Assembly (NCBI RefSeq): GCF_020097815.1
Contig: NZ_CP083664.1
Coordinates: 62,001-126,000, forward strand
Direction: 5' to 3'
Length of the DNA: 64,000 bases
Source of the DNA: Haloprofundus salinisoli
Lineage (GTDB): Archaea; Halobacteriota; Halobacteria; Halobacteriales; Haloferacaceae
Under the pieces are notes generated by a model, which saw only the letters and a list, made by a program, of their open reading frames with translations, was not told the origin of the DNA and ran no database searches. The position numbers and the translations under genes were made by a program. Positions within the stretch are counted from its first letter, which is position 1, and every line of letters starts with the position of its first letter. Shown here piece after piece: positions 36,000-45,344 of this stretch.

Positions 36000-37385
36000 C
36001 TATGCCCGGTGGAGTCGCCAACGGTCGACGAACATTTCCATGCTATCGGTCGTCTGTTCGAACCTGACTGGTGTACGACTCCCATCAGGAGTGACAGTGT
36101 AGAATTCAAAATCTGTCGGATCGGTACTTTCGGGTAGCACGAGCAGTTTCTGTGTCGCGCGACCACTCCCGTACTCCACAGTCAACCCACCGGAGACACG
36201 GTCGACGGTTGCGGTTGTAATACCTCGGTACGACTCGTAATCGCCCGTCACCGCATCCAACTTGGTGTCGAGGCCGAACTGAGGGACAGCGTTTGTGGGG
36301 TCCTCACCCTGCACGATTGCCAGTATCGCCGGGCCGACGTTCATTGGGTGTACTTTCGGAGAGGTCGAGCACTGTAACACGACACCGACAGCTGCCTCTT
36401 CGAGGAATCCGAGATACGCAGTACATACTCCAATGGACCCACCATGTCCGATTAGCCGGTCGCCAACGAGGTCTGAAATCATCCAACCGCATCCGTAACG
36501 CTGTGTCTCCCCATTCAGATACTGCAATCTCGTTGAGGCTGGCTCGTGCAGTTCGGCGAGATTCTCCGACGAGAGTAGGTGGTTTCCCTCGAACTCCCCA
36601 CCGTTCATATTCATCCGAAGATAGTTCGACATTTCAGTGACCGAGCTGAGAAGTCCCCCAGGAGCATAGATTGTTTCGTCAAATGGGAACGACCCTGTCT
36701 CCAAACCTCCCTCTCCGTGGAAATAGGGTGTCATTCGGTCTTCTTGCTTCTCGAACGAGTCGGAGTCGAAAGTCGACCGAGTCATTCCGAGCGGCTCGAG
36801 AATCTGCTCCTGAACGTACTTCTCGTAGGACTTCCCGGTAATGCTCTCTACGACTTCGCCGAGGACGGTGTAGCCGGAATTGTAGTAGAAGAAGTGCTCA
36901 TCTTCGTCGGTGAGACGTTCTTCGAGTGCTCCCCACAGGTGTCTCGAAAAATCGCTGTCGCTTGTAATGGGCGAGGCGACTTCACCAGCCCCCATGAGAC
37001 GTGCGATGAGTACAGCAGCGCTTCCATCGCTTGGCAGTCCGGAGGTGTGAGTCAGCAATTGATGGATCGAAATTGGGTCTCCCGGTGCATCGGTGTAGCG
37101 GTCAACGTACTCACTAATGGGGTCTGTGAGCTCAAGTTCTCCATCCTCGGCGAGTTGCTGAATAGCCAAGGCGGTGAACGACTTCGTGATTGACCCGATC
37201 CCATAGAGTGTGTCGCTCGTCGACGGAAGATTCTCGGAGACATCACGGGCACCGAAGCCATCAGCATAAACGAGTTCGTCTCCCTTTACCAGAGCCAAGC
37301 TCGCACCAGGAATTCCATTGTCGTCCATCCAGTCGATGACGAACGATTCGACTGCCGCGCAGGTCGTACGGTCGATTGTTGGCAT
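36000..37385 (-). CDS. Serine beta-lactamase-like hydrolase / D-peptidase family
   Basis: A 461-residue class C beta-lactamase-fold protein. The active-site SxxK is GSITKSF (Ser65, Lys68), followed by the YxN motif FYYNSGY near residue 166 and the HGG motif IGHGGSIG in the second half. A C-terminal lipocalin-like extension (about 370-461) is present. No signal peptide is seen, so it is probably cytoplasmic. Family members include esterases, D-aminopeptidases and peptidoglycan-peptide hydrolases. Beside a dipeptidase, a D-amino-acid deacylase and a dipeptide epimerase, a D-peptidase role is attractive. Confidence 0.87.
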   Translation of the reverse strand: MPTIDRTTCAAVESFVIDWMDDNGIPGASLALVKGDELVYADGFGARDVSENLPSTSDTLYGIGSITKSFTALAIQQLAEDGELELTDPISEYVDRYTDAPGDPISIHQLLTHTSGLPSDGSAAVLIARLMGAGEVASPITSDSDFSRHLWGALEERLTDEDEHFFYYNSGYTVLGEVVESITGKSYEKYVQEQILEPLGMTRSTFDSDSFEKQEDRMTPYFHGEGGLETGSFPFDETIYAPGGLLSSVTEMSNYLRMNMNGGEFEGNHLLSSENLAELHEPASTRLQYLNGETQRYGCGWMISDLVGDRLIGHGGSIGVCTAYLGFLEEAAVGVVLQCSTSPKVHPMNVGPAILAIVQGEDPTNAVPQFGLDTKLDAVTGDYESYRGITTATVDRVSGGLTVEYGSGRATQKLLVLPESTDPTDFEFYTVTPDGSRTPVRFEQTTDSMEMFVDRWRLHRA

Positions 37386-37474
37386 GTTCTCGTAAGCGCC
37401 GGTTCAGGGGTTAAGCCTGCGTCCTATCATCAGAGGGGTTTGTCTTTTGGTATCGCCTCTCTCAGATACCCCCC

Positions 37475-38584
37475 ATGCGAAACCCAGTATTCGACTACTA
37501 CCCACGTGGGACCCCTCTGATCCGGTCGACCCGCATCGACGACGCGATGAACGCCGCCCTCTCGCGTGGCGCATCTGCGGGGGCTGCTTTAGATGCGATG
37601 GAGAACGCACAGGTAGACCAACTTCGCGACGACGAGGAGTTCGCCCAGGAGATGCGTGACGCGTACGACGCCGCAGGAGTGAATCTCGTGAGCGCGACGA
37701 TGGGAAGCCTCGACTCGGCGTTGACCTACGCGGAAGGGGTTCGGCGCGACCTCGCGCGATGGCAAGCACGTATCGATGCGCTTGACTGGATGCAGAAAGT
37801 CACGAGTCCCGAGGAAGCACGCACCGTCGTCGACGACGGTCACGTCGGTATCGTCCTCAACGTCCAGAATGGAGGCGCGGCGACTGCTGGCGACGTGACG
37901 GAAGTCGACGTACTCCACAACGCAGGCGTACAGATCGTCCAACTGACCTACAACAGCCGGAATCTCGTCGGTACCGGGTGTACCGAGCGGACGGACTCTG
38001 GTCTGTCGTATCACGGCGTCGATATCGTCGAACGGCTTCAGGAGCGGGGGATGATCGTCGACCTCTCTCACTGTGGAACGCAGACGACACTCGACGCGAT
38101 AGAGACAGCCGAGAAGCCAGTGGCGGTCACACACGCGTTCAGCCGGTCGCTGGCGGACCACGACCGAGGGAAGAGCGACGAGGAACTCGATGCGCTCGCC
38201 GCTGTCGACGGATACTACGGTGTCGTAGCTGTCCCGTTCTTCCTCGATCCGGGGAATCCGAATGCCGAGCTCGACCTGTTCTTCGACAACATCGAGTACG
38301 CCGTCGACAAAATCGGTATCGACCGGGTCGGAATCGGAACTGACTGGGGGTCGTGGACACCAGAGATTCCCGAACCACTGCGGGGTGGTCTCGAAGAATC
38401 GTTCACTGGGATGGGTTTCCGCGCTGAACACGGAGTCGAAGTCGGTGTCGGCTTCGGACCGATGTCTTCGTACGAAGACTGGCAGGTCATCCCAGAAGGC
38501 TTAGACGAGCGGGGCTTCACGCCGAAGGAACAACGGAAACTGCTCGGTGAGAACTTCTTGAACTTCTGGGAACGAGCCCGTTAG
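37475..38584 (+). CDS. Membrane-dipeptidase (M19)-like protein with missing metal ligands
   Basis: A 369-residue protein of the renal/membrane dipeptidase family. The barrel strands VDLSHCG (about residue 190), PVAVTHAFSR and VGIGTDWG carry the later conserved His and Asp residues. However, the N-terminal HxD motif is absent (the protein begins VFDYYPRGTPLIR), and the bridging Glu strand reads GIVLNVQNGG. The two-metal site is therefore incomplete compared with classical members. It may bind one metal or act on a different substrate. It fits next to the other D-peptide enzymes and converges on the Bat regulator. Confidence 0.8.
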   Translation: MRNPVFDYYPRGTPLIRSTRIDDAMNAALSRGASAGAALDAMENAQVDQLRDDEEFAQEMRDAYDAAGVNLVSATMGSLDSALTYAEGVRRDLARWQARIDALDWMQKVTSPEEARTVVDDGHVGIVLNVQNGGAATAGDVTEVDVLHNAGVQIVQLTYNSRNLVGTGCTERTDSGLSYHGVDIVERLQERGMIVDLSHCGTQTTLDAIETAEKPVAVTHAFSRSLADHDRGKSDEELDALAAVDGYYGVVAVPFFLDPGNPNAELDLFFDNIEYAVDKIGIDRVGIGTDWGSWTPEIPEPLRGGLEESFTGMGFRAEHGVEVGVGFGPMSSYEDWQVIPEGLDERGFTPKEQRKLLGENFLNFWERAR

Positions 38585-38603
38585 CCGGATCTCGATCGTG
38601 GAG

Positions 38604-39335
38604 TCACAGTTCGGGTGTCCGTTCCAACTGGTGGAGCACGTGCTGCATGACTTTGTGCTCGCCGATACGAAGGTGTTCGAGGAACGTGGGACCACTGATA
38701 TCTAATTCGGTCGCGATTTCTTTTGCGCTCGTCTGGCGCGGCCACTCGTAGTACCCTTTACCTGCGGCGGCGAGCAGACATTCGCGCTGTCGCGGCGAGA
38801 GTTCGCTATTGATCTGGTCGCAGATATTGTCGAACTCAACAGCCGAACCCTCGGTGAAGCCGTGTATCGCTTCGATAGTGACGTCGAAGTTTTGCTGGAG
38901 GGTCTCGATGATGTTCCCAAGTCGGTCCGTTCGGGCCATCATCGTCCAGTACTCGTATCCACGGTAGACGTGGACGGGAACGATCGGAACGAACCCTGTG
39001 TTGGCCATACTGGGGACGATACTGCTCGTCCGTTCGTAGACGACGAGCACTCGTGCGCGGGTATCTGTCTGCTTCAAAATCGTCACGGAGTCGACGACAT
39101 CGTGATTGTCGATGGTTTCGATGAACGCCGAGAGCGACGTCTCACCATCCGCGATGAGGATGAGATCTGCGGTGATATCGTCTTCGGAGGGATAGAGTGA
39201 CTTTTCGATGATCCGTGTATCGGGGCACTCATTCGTCGTATCGAGGGTCCAGCATCCGGGGTGGCGAATTTTCAGTCGTACCTGTTTGTACTGCGAGTTA
39301 CTACCACTGAGTTCGTTTGGCCCGACCGTGCTCAT
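38604..39335 (-). CDS. Bat-type HTH-10 transcriptional regulator
   Basis: A 243-residue regulator of the haloarchaeal bacterio-opsin-activator-like group. The C-terminal HTH-10 domain (about 180-240) starts LSPRQRECLLAAAGKGYYEWPRQTSAKEIATELDIS, split here by the usual turn. The N-terminal part (about 20-150) is the Bat-associated sensor-like domain. It is divergent from the N-acyl-D-amino-acid deacylase gene. Matching CTAGGGG elements sit at equal distance from both starts, so it probably regulates itself and the deacylase, perhaps the whole D-peptide locus. Confidence 0.9.
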   Translation of the reverse strand: MSTVGPNELSGSNSQYKQVRLKIRHPGCWTLDTTNECPDTRIIEKSLYPSEDDITADLILIADGETSLSAFIETIDNHDVVDSVTILKQTDTRARVLVVYERTSSIVPSMANTGFVPIVPVHVYRGYEYWTMMARTDRLGNIIETLQQNFDVTIEAIHGFTEGSAVEFDNICDQINSELSPRQRECLLAAAGKGYYEWPRQTSAKEIATELDISGPTFLEHLRIGEHKVMQHVLHQLERTPEL

Positions 39336-39370
39336 TGGTGGCTCATGCCAATTCGAGGGTATAACACTAT

Positions 39371-39469
39371 CCCCTAGATAGCAAGGGTCGACGGTGTTGC
39401 TCGGCTGTCACCCCGAGATTGAGGCAATTCTGGAAGTGAACCCTTCATTCCTAGGGGAGCGATATATGC
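39371..39469. promoter_or_regulatory. Mirror-symmetric divergent promoter with CTAGGGG elements
   Basis: CCCCTAG at 39,371-39,377 and CTAGGGG at 39,451-39,457 form a perfect 7-base inverted repeat. Each sits about 35 bases from the start codon it faces (Bat gene at 39,335, deacylase at 39,492), directly upstream of where the TATA box belongs. A GATATATGC TATA box is visible for the deacylase at 39,461-39,469. The pattern suggests a regulator site or BRE-like element used by both promoters. Confidence 0.6.
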
Positions 39470-39491
39470 GACGTACAAGCGTGGCCGACGT

Positions 39492-41087
39492 ATGACTGAT
39501 TTATTCCTCGATAACGTCCGGATACTGGATGGGAGCGGTGCCCCGTGGTTTCGTGGGGCGATTGCAGTTTCAAACGGTCAGATAGACCGGATTTTTCGCC
39601 AGACCTCGACCGATTTCCCGGTCGACGAGGTACTCGATGGTGAGGGTGCAATCGTCTGTCCGGGGTTCATCGACACACACTCGCACTCGGATTTACAGTT
39701 GTTTTCAGACCCGACACTCGCACCGAAGATTCGACAGGGTATCACCACCGAAATTCTCGGTCAAGACGGTTTTTCGATGGCCCCACTGTACGACGGTGAC
39801 CCTGACGTTTGGCAGCGACAGCTCTCGGCTCTCGCCGGTGGATTCGACGATCCGTGGAACTGGAGTGGCGTCGATAGCTACCTCGACGCCGTCGTCGATC
39901 GTGGAATTTCGCCGCACGTCGCGACACTCGTCGGCCATGGAACCGTTCGGTTCGACGTGCTGGGAATGTCAGACCGCAACCCGACGAGCGACGAACTCGA
40001 CGAGATGTGTGCACGGGTCGAGACTGCACTCGAAGACGGCGCTGTCGGCCTGTCGACCGGACTGATCTATACGCCGTGCACGTATGCATCGACCGAGGAA
40101 GTCCGTGCGCTCGCGAACGCAGTCGCACCGACTGGGCGACCGTTCGTTGCTCACATTCGGAGCGAGGGGCGGTGGATATGGGAGGCGCTGGACGAGTTCG
40201 TCGATATCGGAGTCGAGACGGGTGCACCGCTCCATCTCTCACACTTCAAAACCGCAGGCGAAACCCAACATGGTACCGCCGACCGTGCGATTCATCTGAT
40301 CGAAGCTGCGCGGGACCGCGGCGTCGACTTCACTGCGGAGATGTATCCGTACACTGCAGGGAGTACGATGTTGTCGGCGTTACTCCCACCATGGCTTCAC
40401 GCTAACGGGCCGGACGAGATGCTCGAACAGCTCACAGACGAGACGATACGAGAGCAGATTCGCCGTGACGTCAAGGAGTGGCGTATCGACGGCTGGGAGA
40501 ACTTTGGCGGACTCGCTGGGTGGGAGAACGTGTACGTGACGAGCGTCACGAGCGAAGACAACATCGATGCAGAGGGAGCGAGTATCAGAGAGATTGCTGA
40601 CGGTCGTGGTTGTGATGCGATCAAGGCGGTGTGTGACTTGCTGGTCGAAGAAGAACTCGGTGTGAGTATCCGCGTACACACGCTCGTAGAGTCGGACGTG
40701 GAGACGATTCTCGAAACGCCATGGGTTTGTATCGGGAGTGATGGATTGTTCGGTGGGCGGCCACATCCACGTGTATACGGCACATTCCCACGGGTTCTCG
40801 GTGAGTACACCCGCCGACGAAACCTACTCTCGCTTCCGGAAGCAGTTCGGAAGGCCACCTCGCTGCCAGCCCGTATCTTCGGTCTTCACTCGAAAGGATT
40901 ACTCAGGCCCGGAATGGACGCCGACCTCGTTGTGTTCGACCCACAAACGGTGTCCTCGCCAGCAACGTTCGAGAACCCATCCCGCTATCCGACCGGGATT
41001 CAGCACGTTCTTGTCGACGGAGAGTTCGTTGTTCGCGACGGTGAAACGACGGGTGCGACCCCCGGCAGAGCGCTCCGAGCGGAGTAA
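39492..41087 (+). CDS. N-acyl-D-amino-acid deacylase family amidohydrolase
   Basis: A 531-residue metal-dependent amidohydrolase. It has the opening DLFLDNVRILDGSG and the metal motif GFIDTHSHSDL near residue 60. VAHIRSEGRWIWEAL and HLSHFKTAGE carry the later histidines, and IGSDGLFGGRPHPR carries the catalytic Asp. The C-terminal GMDADLVVFD and DGEFVVRDGE strands complete the composite barrel. The family releases D-amino acids from N-acyl (or N-carbamoyl) D-amino acids. It has its own promoter facing the Bat regulator. The product would feed D-amino acid catabolism elsewhere. Confidence 0.9.
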   Translation: MTDLFLDNVRILDGSGAPWFRGAIAVSNGQIDRIFRQTSTDFPVDEVLDGEGAIVCPGFIDTHSHSDLQLFSDPTLAPKIRQGITTEILGQDGFSMAPLYDGDPDVWQRQLSALAGGFDDPWNWSGVDSYLDAVVDRGISPHVATLVGHGTVRFDVLGMSDRNPTSDELDEMCARVETALEDGAVGLSTGLIYTPCTYASTEEVRALANAVAPTGRPFVAHIRSEGRWIWEALDEFVDIGVETGAPLHLSHFKTAGETQHGTADRAIHLIEAARDRGVDFTAEMYPYTAGSTMLSALLPPWLHANGPDEMLEQLTDETIREQIRRDVKEWRIDGWENFGGLAGWENVYVTSVTSEDNIDAEGASIREIADGRGCDAIKAVCDLLVEEELGVSIRVHTLVESDVETILETPWVCIGSDGLFGGRPHPRVYGTFPRVLGEYTRRRNLLSLPEAVRKATSLPARIFGLHSKGLLRPGMDADLVVFDPQTVSSPATFENPSRYPTGIQHVLVDGEFVVRDGETTGATPGRALRAE

Positions 41088-41392
41088 GCAGTATACCACT
41101 CTCGAATATCGCGCGTCCGTGAGCGAGGTTCTGAGATCTTCGAGTTTGTGATTTCGAGAAACCACGCCGCTCGATTGGGAATTCAAAAGCCCGTTATACG
41201 GTCGAAGCAAGATTACGCGACCACTGTAGCTCGACTATGGTTGCAATGGATGAGAAATAGCCGACTGTAGGCTGTGGCCGTTGGTTGTCTCTCCATCGGC
41301 TTAGTTGGAATCTCCTTGGTTCGACATCATCGACGTTACCCTACCGTTCCCCAATGATGAACTCCGGAGCGAAGATAGTAGGGACTGCGAGA

Positions 41393-42403
41393 CTACGGTC
41401 GCACAGTCGCATCTGCTGTTTCGTAGAGATGACACGCCACCGTTCGATTCTCTCTGTCACCGTCTTCTCTCCTCGGTTCGAGCGCCGGGTTCGTCACCGA
41501 GCACTCGTTGAACGCTTTTGGACACCGCGTGTGGAACCGACAGCCCTCTGGTGGGTGAATCGGACTCGGAATGTCGCCCTCGATAGTCGGGGCAAGTTCA
41601 CGTTGCATCCCAGCCTCAGGAAGCGAAATCGAATCCAAGAGTGCCTCTGTGTAGGGATGTTTGGGGTCGTCGTACAACGCCGCGGCGGGAGCGGTCTCAA
41701 CGATTCGACCGAGGTACATCACTGCGACTTCGTCGCAGACGTGGCGGATCACGTTGAGGTCGTGACTGATGAAGATGAGCGTGAGGTCGTACGTCGATCT
41801 CAGTCGCCTGATGAGGCGGAGAATCTTCGCTTGAACACTCACGTCGAGCGCACTCGTCGGTTCGTCGAGAACCACGAACTCGGGGTTCACAACCAACGCT
41901 CGGGCGAGTCCGATGCGTTGCTGTTGTCCGCCAGAGAACTCGTGTGGATAACGACTCGCGTGCTCCGGTTGCAAGCCGACGTCTTCAAGTGTCCGGTAGA
42001 CAATCTCGCGTGCATCTTCTCCGTGAGCGATATCGTGAAACTCGATAGGCTTTCGGAGCAGTTCTTCGACGGTCTGACGGGGATTCAGGCTCGACCGAGG
42101 GTCCTGAAAGACGATCTGCATCCGTCGACGTATCTCGCGCAACTGACGTTGATTGTACGCCGTGATGTCCTCTCCATCGAAGATGATTCGGCCGCTCGTC
42201 GGGTCGTGAAGTCGCAGAAGCGTTCGCCCGAGCGTACTCTTTCCACAGCCACTCTCTCCAACTAACCCGAGTGTCTGTCCGCGCTCGATTGACAGATCGA
42301 CACCGTCAACGGCGTGGACGACCTCACGGTCGAGGAATCGTGAGAGGAGCCCAGAACCGGTGTCGAAGTGCTTCGTGAGGTTTTGGGTCTCGACGAGACT
42401 CAT
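41393..42403 (-). CDS. dppF: Dipeptide/oligopeptide ABC importer ATPase (DppF-like)
   Basis: The start is set at 42,403 (MSLVETQNLTKHFD), because its ATG overlaps the stop of the preceding ATPase gene; the longer frame adds 14 residues. The 336-residue protein has Walker A GESGCGKST, the signature FSGGQQQR, Walker B FVVLDEPTSALD and the H-loop ISHDLNVI. The C-terminal oligopeptide extension includes HPYTEALL and a Cys cluster CRFHTRCPKAFNEC. It is the last gene of the five-gene importer operon and pairs with the next ATPase. Confidence 0.93.
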   Translation of the reverse strand: MSLVETQNLTKHFDTGSGLLSRFLDREVVHAVDGVDLSIERGQTLGLVGESGCGKSTLGRTLLRLHDPTSGRIIFDGEDITAYNQRQLREIRRRMQIVFQDPRSSLNPRQTVEELLRKPIEFHDIAHGEDAREIVYRTLEDVGLQPEHASRYPHEFSGGQQQRIGLARALVVNPEFVVLDEPTSALDVSVQAKILRLIRRLRSTYDLTLIFISHDLNVIRHVCDEVAVMYLGRIVETAPAAALYDDPKHPYTEALLDSISLPEAGMQRELAPTIEGDIPSPIHPPEGCRFHTRCPKAFNECSVTNPALEPRREDGDRENRTVACHLYETADATVRP

Positions 42404-43422
42404 AGATGTTCCTCCATCGCCATCGACTCTTCGACGAGATAACACGCGGCACGGCCGTCCTCAGTCCGATAGAGTTCCGGATGTGCGTCGAAACACCGTT
42501 CGTGTGCCTCTGGACAGCGGTCGGCAAATCGACATTGTGAGGGTAAGTCGACCGGGTTTGGGACACTGCCTTCCATCACGTACAGTTCACGGTCCGGTTC
42601 GTCGTAGCGCGGAACCGACTGTAGCAGCCCTTGCGTGTAGGGGTGTTGTGGGTCAGAGAGGACGGAACCGACCGGTCCTTCCTCCATGACTCTCCCGGCG
42701 TACATGACGACGACACGGTCACAGAGCGCGGCGACGACCGAGATATCGTGCGTAATCCAGAGTACCGAGGTGCCGAGGTCGTCGACGAGTTCGCGAAACA
42801 GCGCGAGAATCTGCCGTTCAATTGTGACGTCAAGTGCGGTCGTCGGTTCGTCTGCGAGCACCAAAGACGGGTCGCAGAGAACGGACATCGCGATCATCGC
42901 CCGCTGGAGCATTCCGCCAGAGAACTCGTGTGGATAGTCGTCGTAACGGGATTCCGGACTCGGAATTCCGACACGCTCTAACGCGTCAATAACTCTCGAT
43001 TTGTACTCGCTGGAGTGATCGAACCCGAACAGACGCACGAGCGGATGTACTGGACCGGTTTCGTGTGTCCGGAGGACGTCATGGAGCTGTCGACCGACCG
43101 TCTGGGTCGGATTGAATGCCGTCATCGGATCTTGGAACACCATCGAGATGTCACTACCTCGCAGCGCACCGAGCTCCGCGCTCGAAAGCGATTGCAGGTC
43201 AACACCGTCGTACTCAATACTCCCCTCGACGACACGACCAGGTGGGTCGATGAGTCCGAGTACCGACAGCGCAGTGACGCTCTTACCGGATCCGCTCTCA
43301 CCGACGAGGCCGACAATTTCGCCTTCGCCGATTTCGAGGTCGATACCGTCGACGGCGCGGACCTGACCCCGCTCCGTGTCGAAGTAGGTGTGGAGGTTCT
43401 CCACGTTCAGTACCGACATCAC
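42400..43422 (-). CDS. dppD: Dipeptide/oligopeptide ABC importer ATPase (DppD-like)
   Basis: A 340-residue ATPase with Walker A GESGSGKSV, a Q-loop MVFQDPMTAFNP, the signature FSGGMLQR, Walker B LVLADEPTTALD and the H-loop ITHDISVV. The C-terminus has HPYTQGLL and CRFADRCPEAHERC. Its start overlaps the DppC stop and its stop overlaps the DppF start, so translation is coupled on both sides. It energises import of peptides across the cytoplasmic membrane. Confidence 0.93.
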   Translation of the reverse strand: MMSVLNVENLHTYFDTERGQVRAVDGIDLEIGEGEIVGLVGESGSGKSVTALSVLGLIDPPGRVVEGSIEYDGVDLQSLSSAELGALRGSDISMVFQDPMTAFNPTQTVGRQLHDVLRTHETGPVHPLVRLFGFDHSSEYKSRVIDALERVGIPSPESRYDDYPHEFSGGMLQRAMIAMSVLCDPSLVLADEPTTALDVTIERQILALFRELVDDLGTSVLWITHDISVVAALCDRVVVMYAGRVMEEGPVGSVLSDPQHPYTQGLLQSVPRYDEPDRELYVMEGSVPNPVDLPSQCRFADRCPEAHERCFDAHPELYRTEDGRAACYLVEESMAMEEHL

Positions 43423-44336
43423 ATCCTCCCCTCGGCGTCACGCTGTTGCTGTGGGTCGAGTGCATCGCGGAGACTGTCGCCCAGCAAGTTGAATCCGAGA
43501 ACCGTGACCATGATGGCGAGACCGGGGAACACCGAGTACCACCACGCAGACGTGATGTACTGGCGTGCACCCGAGAGCATAATCCCCCACGTGGGATGAA
43601 TCGGAGAGACACCGAGTCCCAGAAACGAGAGGGCAGCTTCGGCGATGATGGCCGTCGCCATACTGAACGTGAACTGGACGATGATCGGCGTCAACGAGTT
43701 CGGGAGGATCTCCCGTGAGACGATGTTCGTATCCGGATACCCCATCGCCCGCGCCGCACCGACGTACTGCTCGGACTTCTCCGAGAGGACTTCGCTCCGC
43801 GTGATCCGGGCGAACGTCGGGACGTAGACGATTGCAATCGCGAAGATGACGTTCTCCAGTCCGCGACCCAGGATTGCCATCAACGCGATTGCGAGCAGAA
43901 TGGACGGAAAGGAGAGAAGAACGTCCATCGCGCGCATCCCGACCATATCAGTGAGGCCACCGTAGTAGGCGGTGATGCTGCCGACGACGATGCCGACGAC
44001 ACTCGCGAAGCCGACCGCGGCGAGGCCGACGACGACACTCGTTCGAGTGCCGTAGAGCGTCCGCGCGAAAATGTCGCGCCCTTGCTCGTCGGTGCCGAAC
44101 GGATGTTCGAGACTGGGTGCGAGCAAGCGTGCAAACCGGTTGGTCTCGTAGGGATCAGCGACCACCATCGTCACCAGCTGGCGATTGAGAAGGAACTCGT
44201 CGATGGCGCTGAACAGCGCAACGGCGAACACTCCTGCGACGATGACGCCACCGACCATCGCGAGCGTATCTCCCCGAATTCGGTCGACGATGCGCGCTCT
44301 GGTTCCGACGTACTCGTGCGAACGAGCGTTGCTCAC
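43419..44336 (-). CDS. dppC: Dipeptide/oligopeptide ABC importer permease (DppC-like)
   Basis: A 305-residue permease with an N-terminal helix (about 28-48), the periplasmic-type segment EHPFGTDEQGRDIFARTLYGTR typical of DppC/OppC, and five further helices. The EAA loop is near ARAMGYPDTNIVSREILPN. It pairs with the DppB permease; the ATG overlaps the DppB stop and the stop overlaps the DppD start. The operon order binding protein, B, C, D, F is the standard one. Confidence 0.93.
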   Translation of the reverse strand: MSNARSHEYVGTRARIVDRIRGDTLAMVGGVIVAGVFAVALFSAIDEFLLNRQLVTMVVADPYETNRFARLLAPSLEHPFGTDEQGRDIFARTLYGTRTSVVVGLAAVGFASVVGIVVGSITAYYGGLTDMVGMRAMDVLLSFPSILLAIALMAILGRGLENVIFAIAIVYVPTFARITRSEVLSEKSEQYVGAARAMGYPDTNIVSREILPNSLTPIIVQFTFSMATAIIAEAALSFLGLGVSPIHPTWGIMLSGARQYITSAWWYSVFPGLAIMVTVLGFNLLGDSLRDALDPQQQRDAEGRM

Positions 44337-45316
44337 GCGTTCTCACCCCCGTACCGGATTCGTGGGTCGAGGAACCCGTACAGCACGTCGACGAGGAGGT
44401 TCGACGCGACGAATGCAACGGCGACGAGGAGGACGATCCCTTGGATGACCGGGAAGTCCTGTGCGAAGATCGAATTGATCGCCAACTGACCGATACCGGG
44501 AATGCCGAAGACGGTCTCGACGATGACACTCCCTCCGATGAGATAACCTAGTTGCAGCCCGACGACCGTGATCGTCGGGAGAATTGCGTTCTTCAGGACG
44601 TAGACGTACGTGATTTCGCCTTCGCTGATTCCGTAGGCGCGGGCTGTGCGGACGTACGACTGATTAATCTCGTCGAGAACGCCGCCGCGGATCATCCGCA
44701 TTACGAGCGCGGCGAGCGCCGTTCCGAGTGCGAGCGCCGGAAGGACGACCGAGAACATCCCTTCTACGGGGTCTTCAGTAACGAGCGTCATCCCGAACAA
44801 GGGGAACGCATCGATACCGAACCGAGAACTCAGTTCGACCGCGACGACGACGATAAGGATGAGGCCGAGCCAGAAGTTCGGCATGCTGATACCGAGGAGT
44901 GCGACGATACGGCTCACGTGGTCCGTCAAGCGGCCTTTCCTGAGCGCACCGAGGATGCCCGTCGGAAGCGCAATCGCGAGCGAAACGACGAGGCTCGATA
45001 CGGCGAGCTGTATCGTATACGGGAGGCGGCCGACGATGAGGTCGGTGACGGGCTGTTGACTCCGAATCGAGCGTCCGAGATCACCTTGGATGGCGTCTCC
45101 GAGAAAGCCCATGTACTGAACGTACAGCGGCTGGTTCAGCCCGAGTTCTATCCTGAGCTGTTCGACTTGGGCAGCGCTGGCTCGTTCACCGAGCATGAGT
45201 CGTGCAGGATCGCCCGGAGCCAGATGCACCATGATGAATGCGACGAACGACGCACCGAGCAGTACCGGCACCGCCCAGAGAAGCCGTTTGACGACGTATT
45301 GTAAGATGTCGTTCAT
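44333..45316 (-). CDS. dppB: Dipeptide/oligopeptide ABC importer permease (DppB-like)
   Basis: A 327-residue permease with six hydrophobic helices. The N-terminus has VKRLLWAVPVLLGASFVAFIM and the DppB signature HLAPGDPARLMLGE. The EAA loop is near YVRTARAYGISEGEITYVYVLKNAILP. It follows the binding-protein gene by 28 bases. With DppC it forms the membrane channel for the imported peptides. Confidence 0.93.
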   Translation of the reverse strand: MNDILQYVVKRLLWAVPVLLGASFVAFIMVHLAPGDPARLMLGERASAAQVEQLRIELGLNQPLYVQYMGFLGDAIQGDLGRSIRSQQPVTDLIVGRLPYTIQLAVSSLVVSLAIALPTGILGALRKGRLTDHVSRIVALLGISMPNFWLGLILIVVVAVELSSRFGIDAFPLFGMTLVTEDPVEGMFSVVLPALALGTALAALVMRMIRGGVLDEINQSYVRTARAYGISEGEITYVYVLKNAILPTITVVGLQLGYLIGGSVIVETVFGIPGIGQLAINSIFAQDFPVIQGIVLLVAVAFVASNLLVDVLYGFLDPRIRYGGENA

Positions 45317-45344
45317 AGGAAATGAATAGACGCGGCAGTCGACG

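Noticed and set aside
36000-36137. Continuation of the second Orc-like frame into the hydrolase gene.
   Set aside because: Antisense to a well-supported coding end, with no Orc similarity beyond about 35,999.
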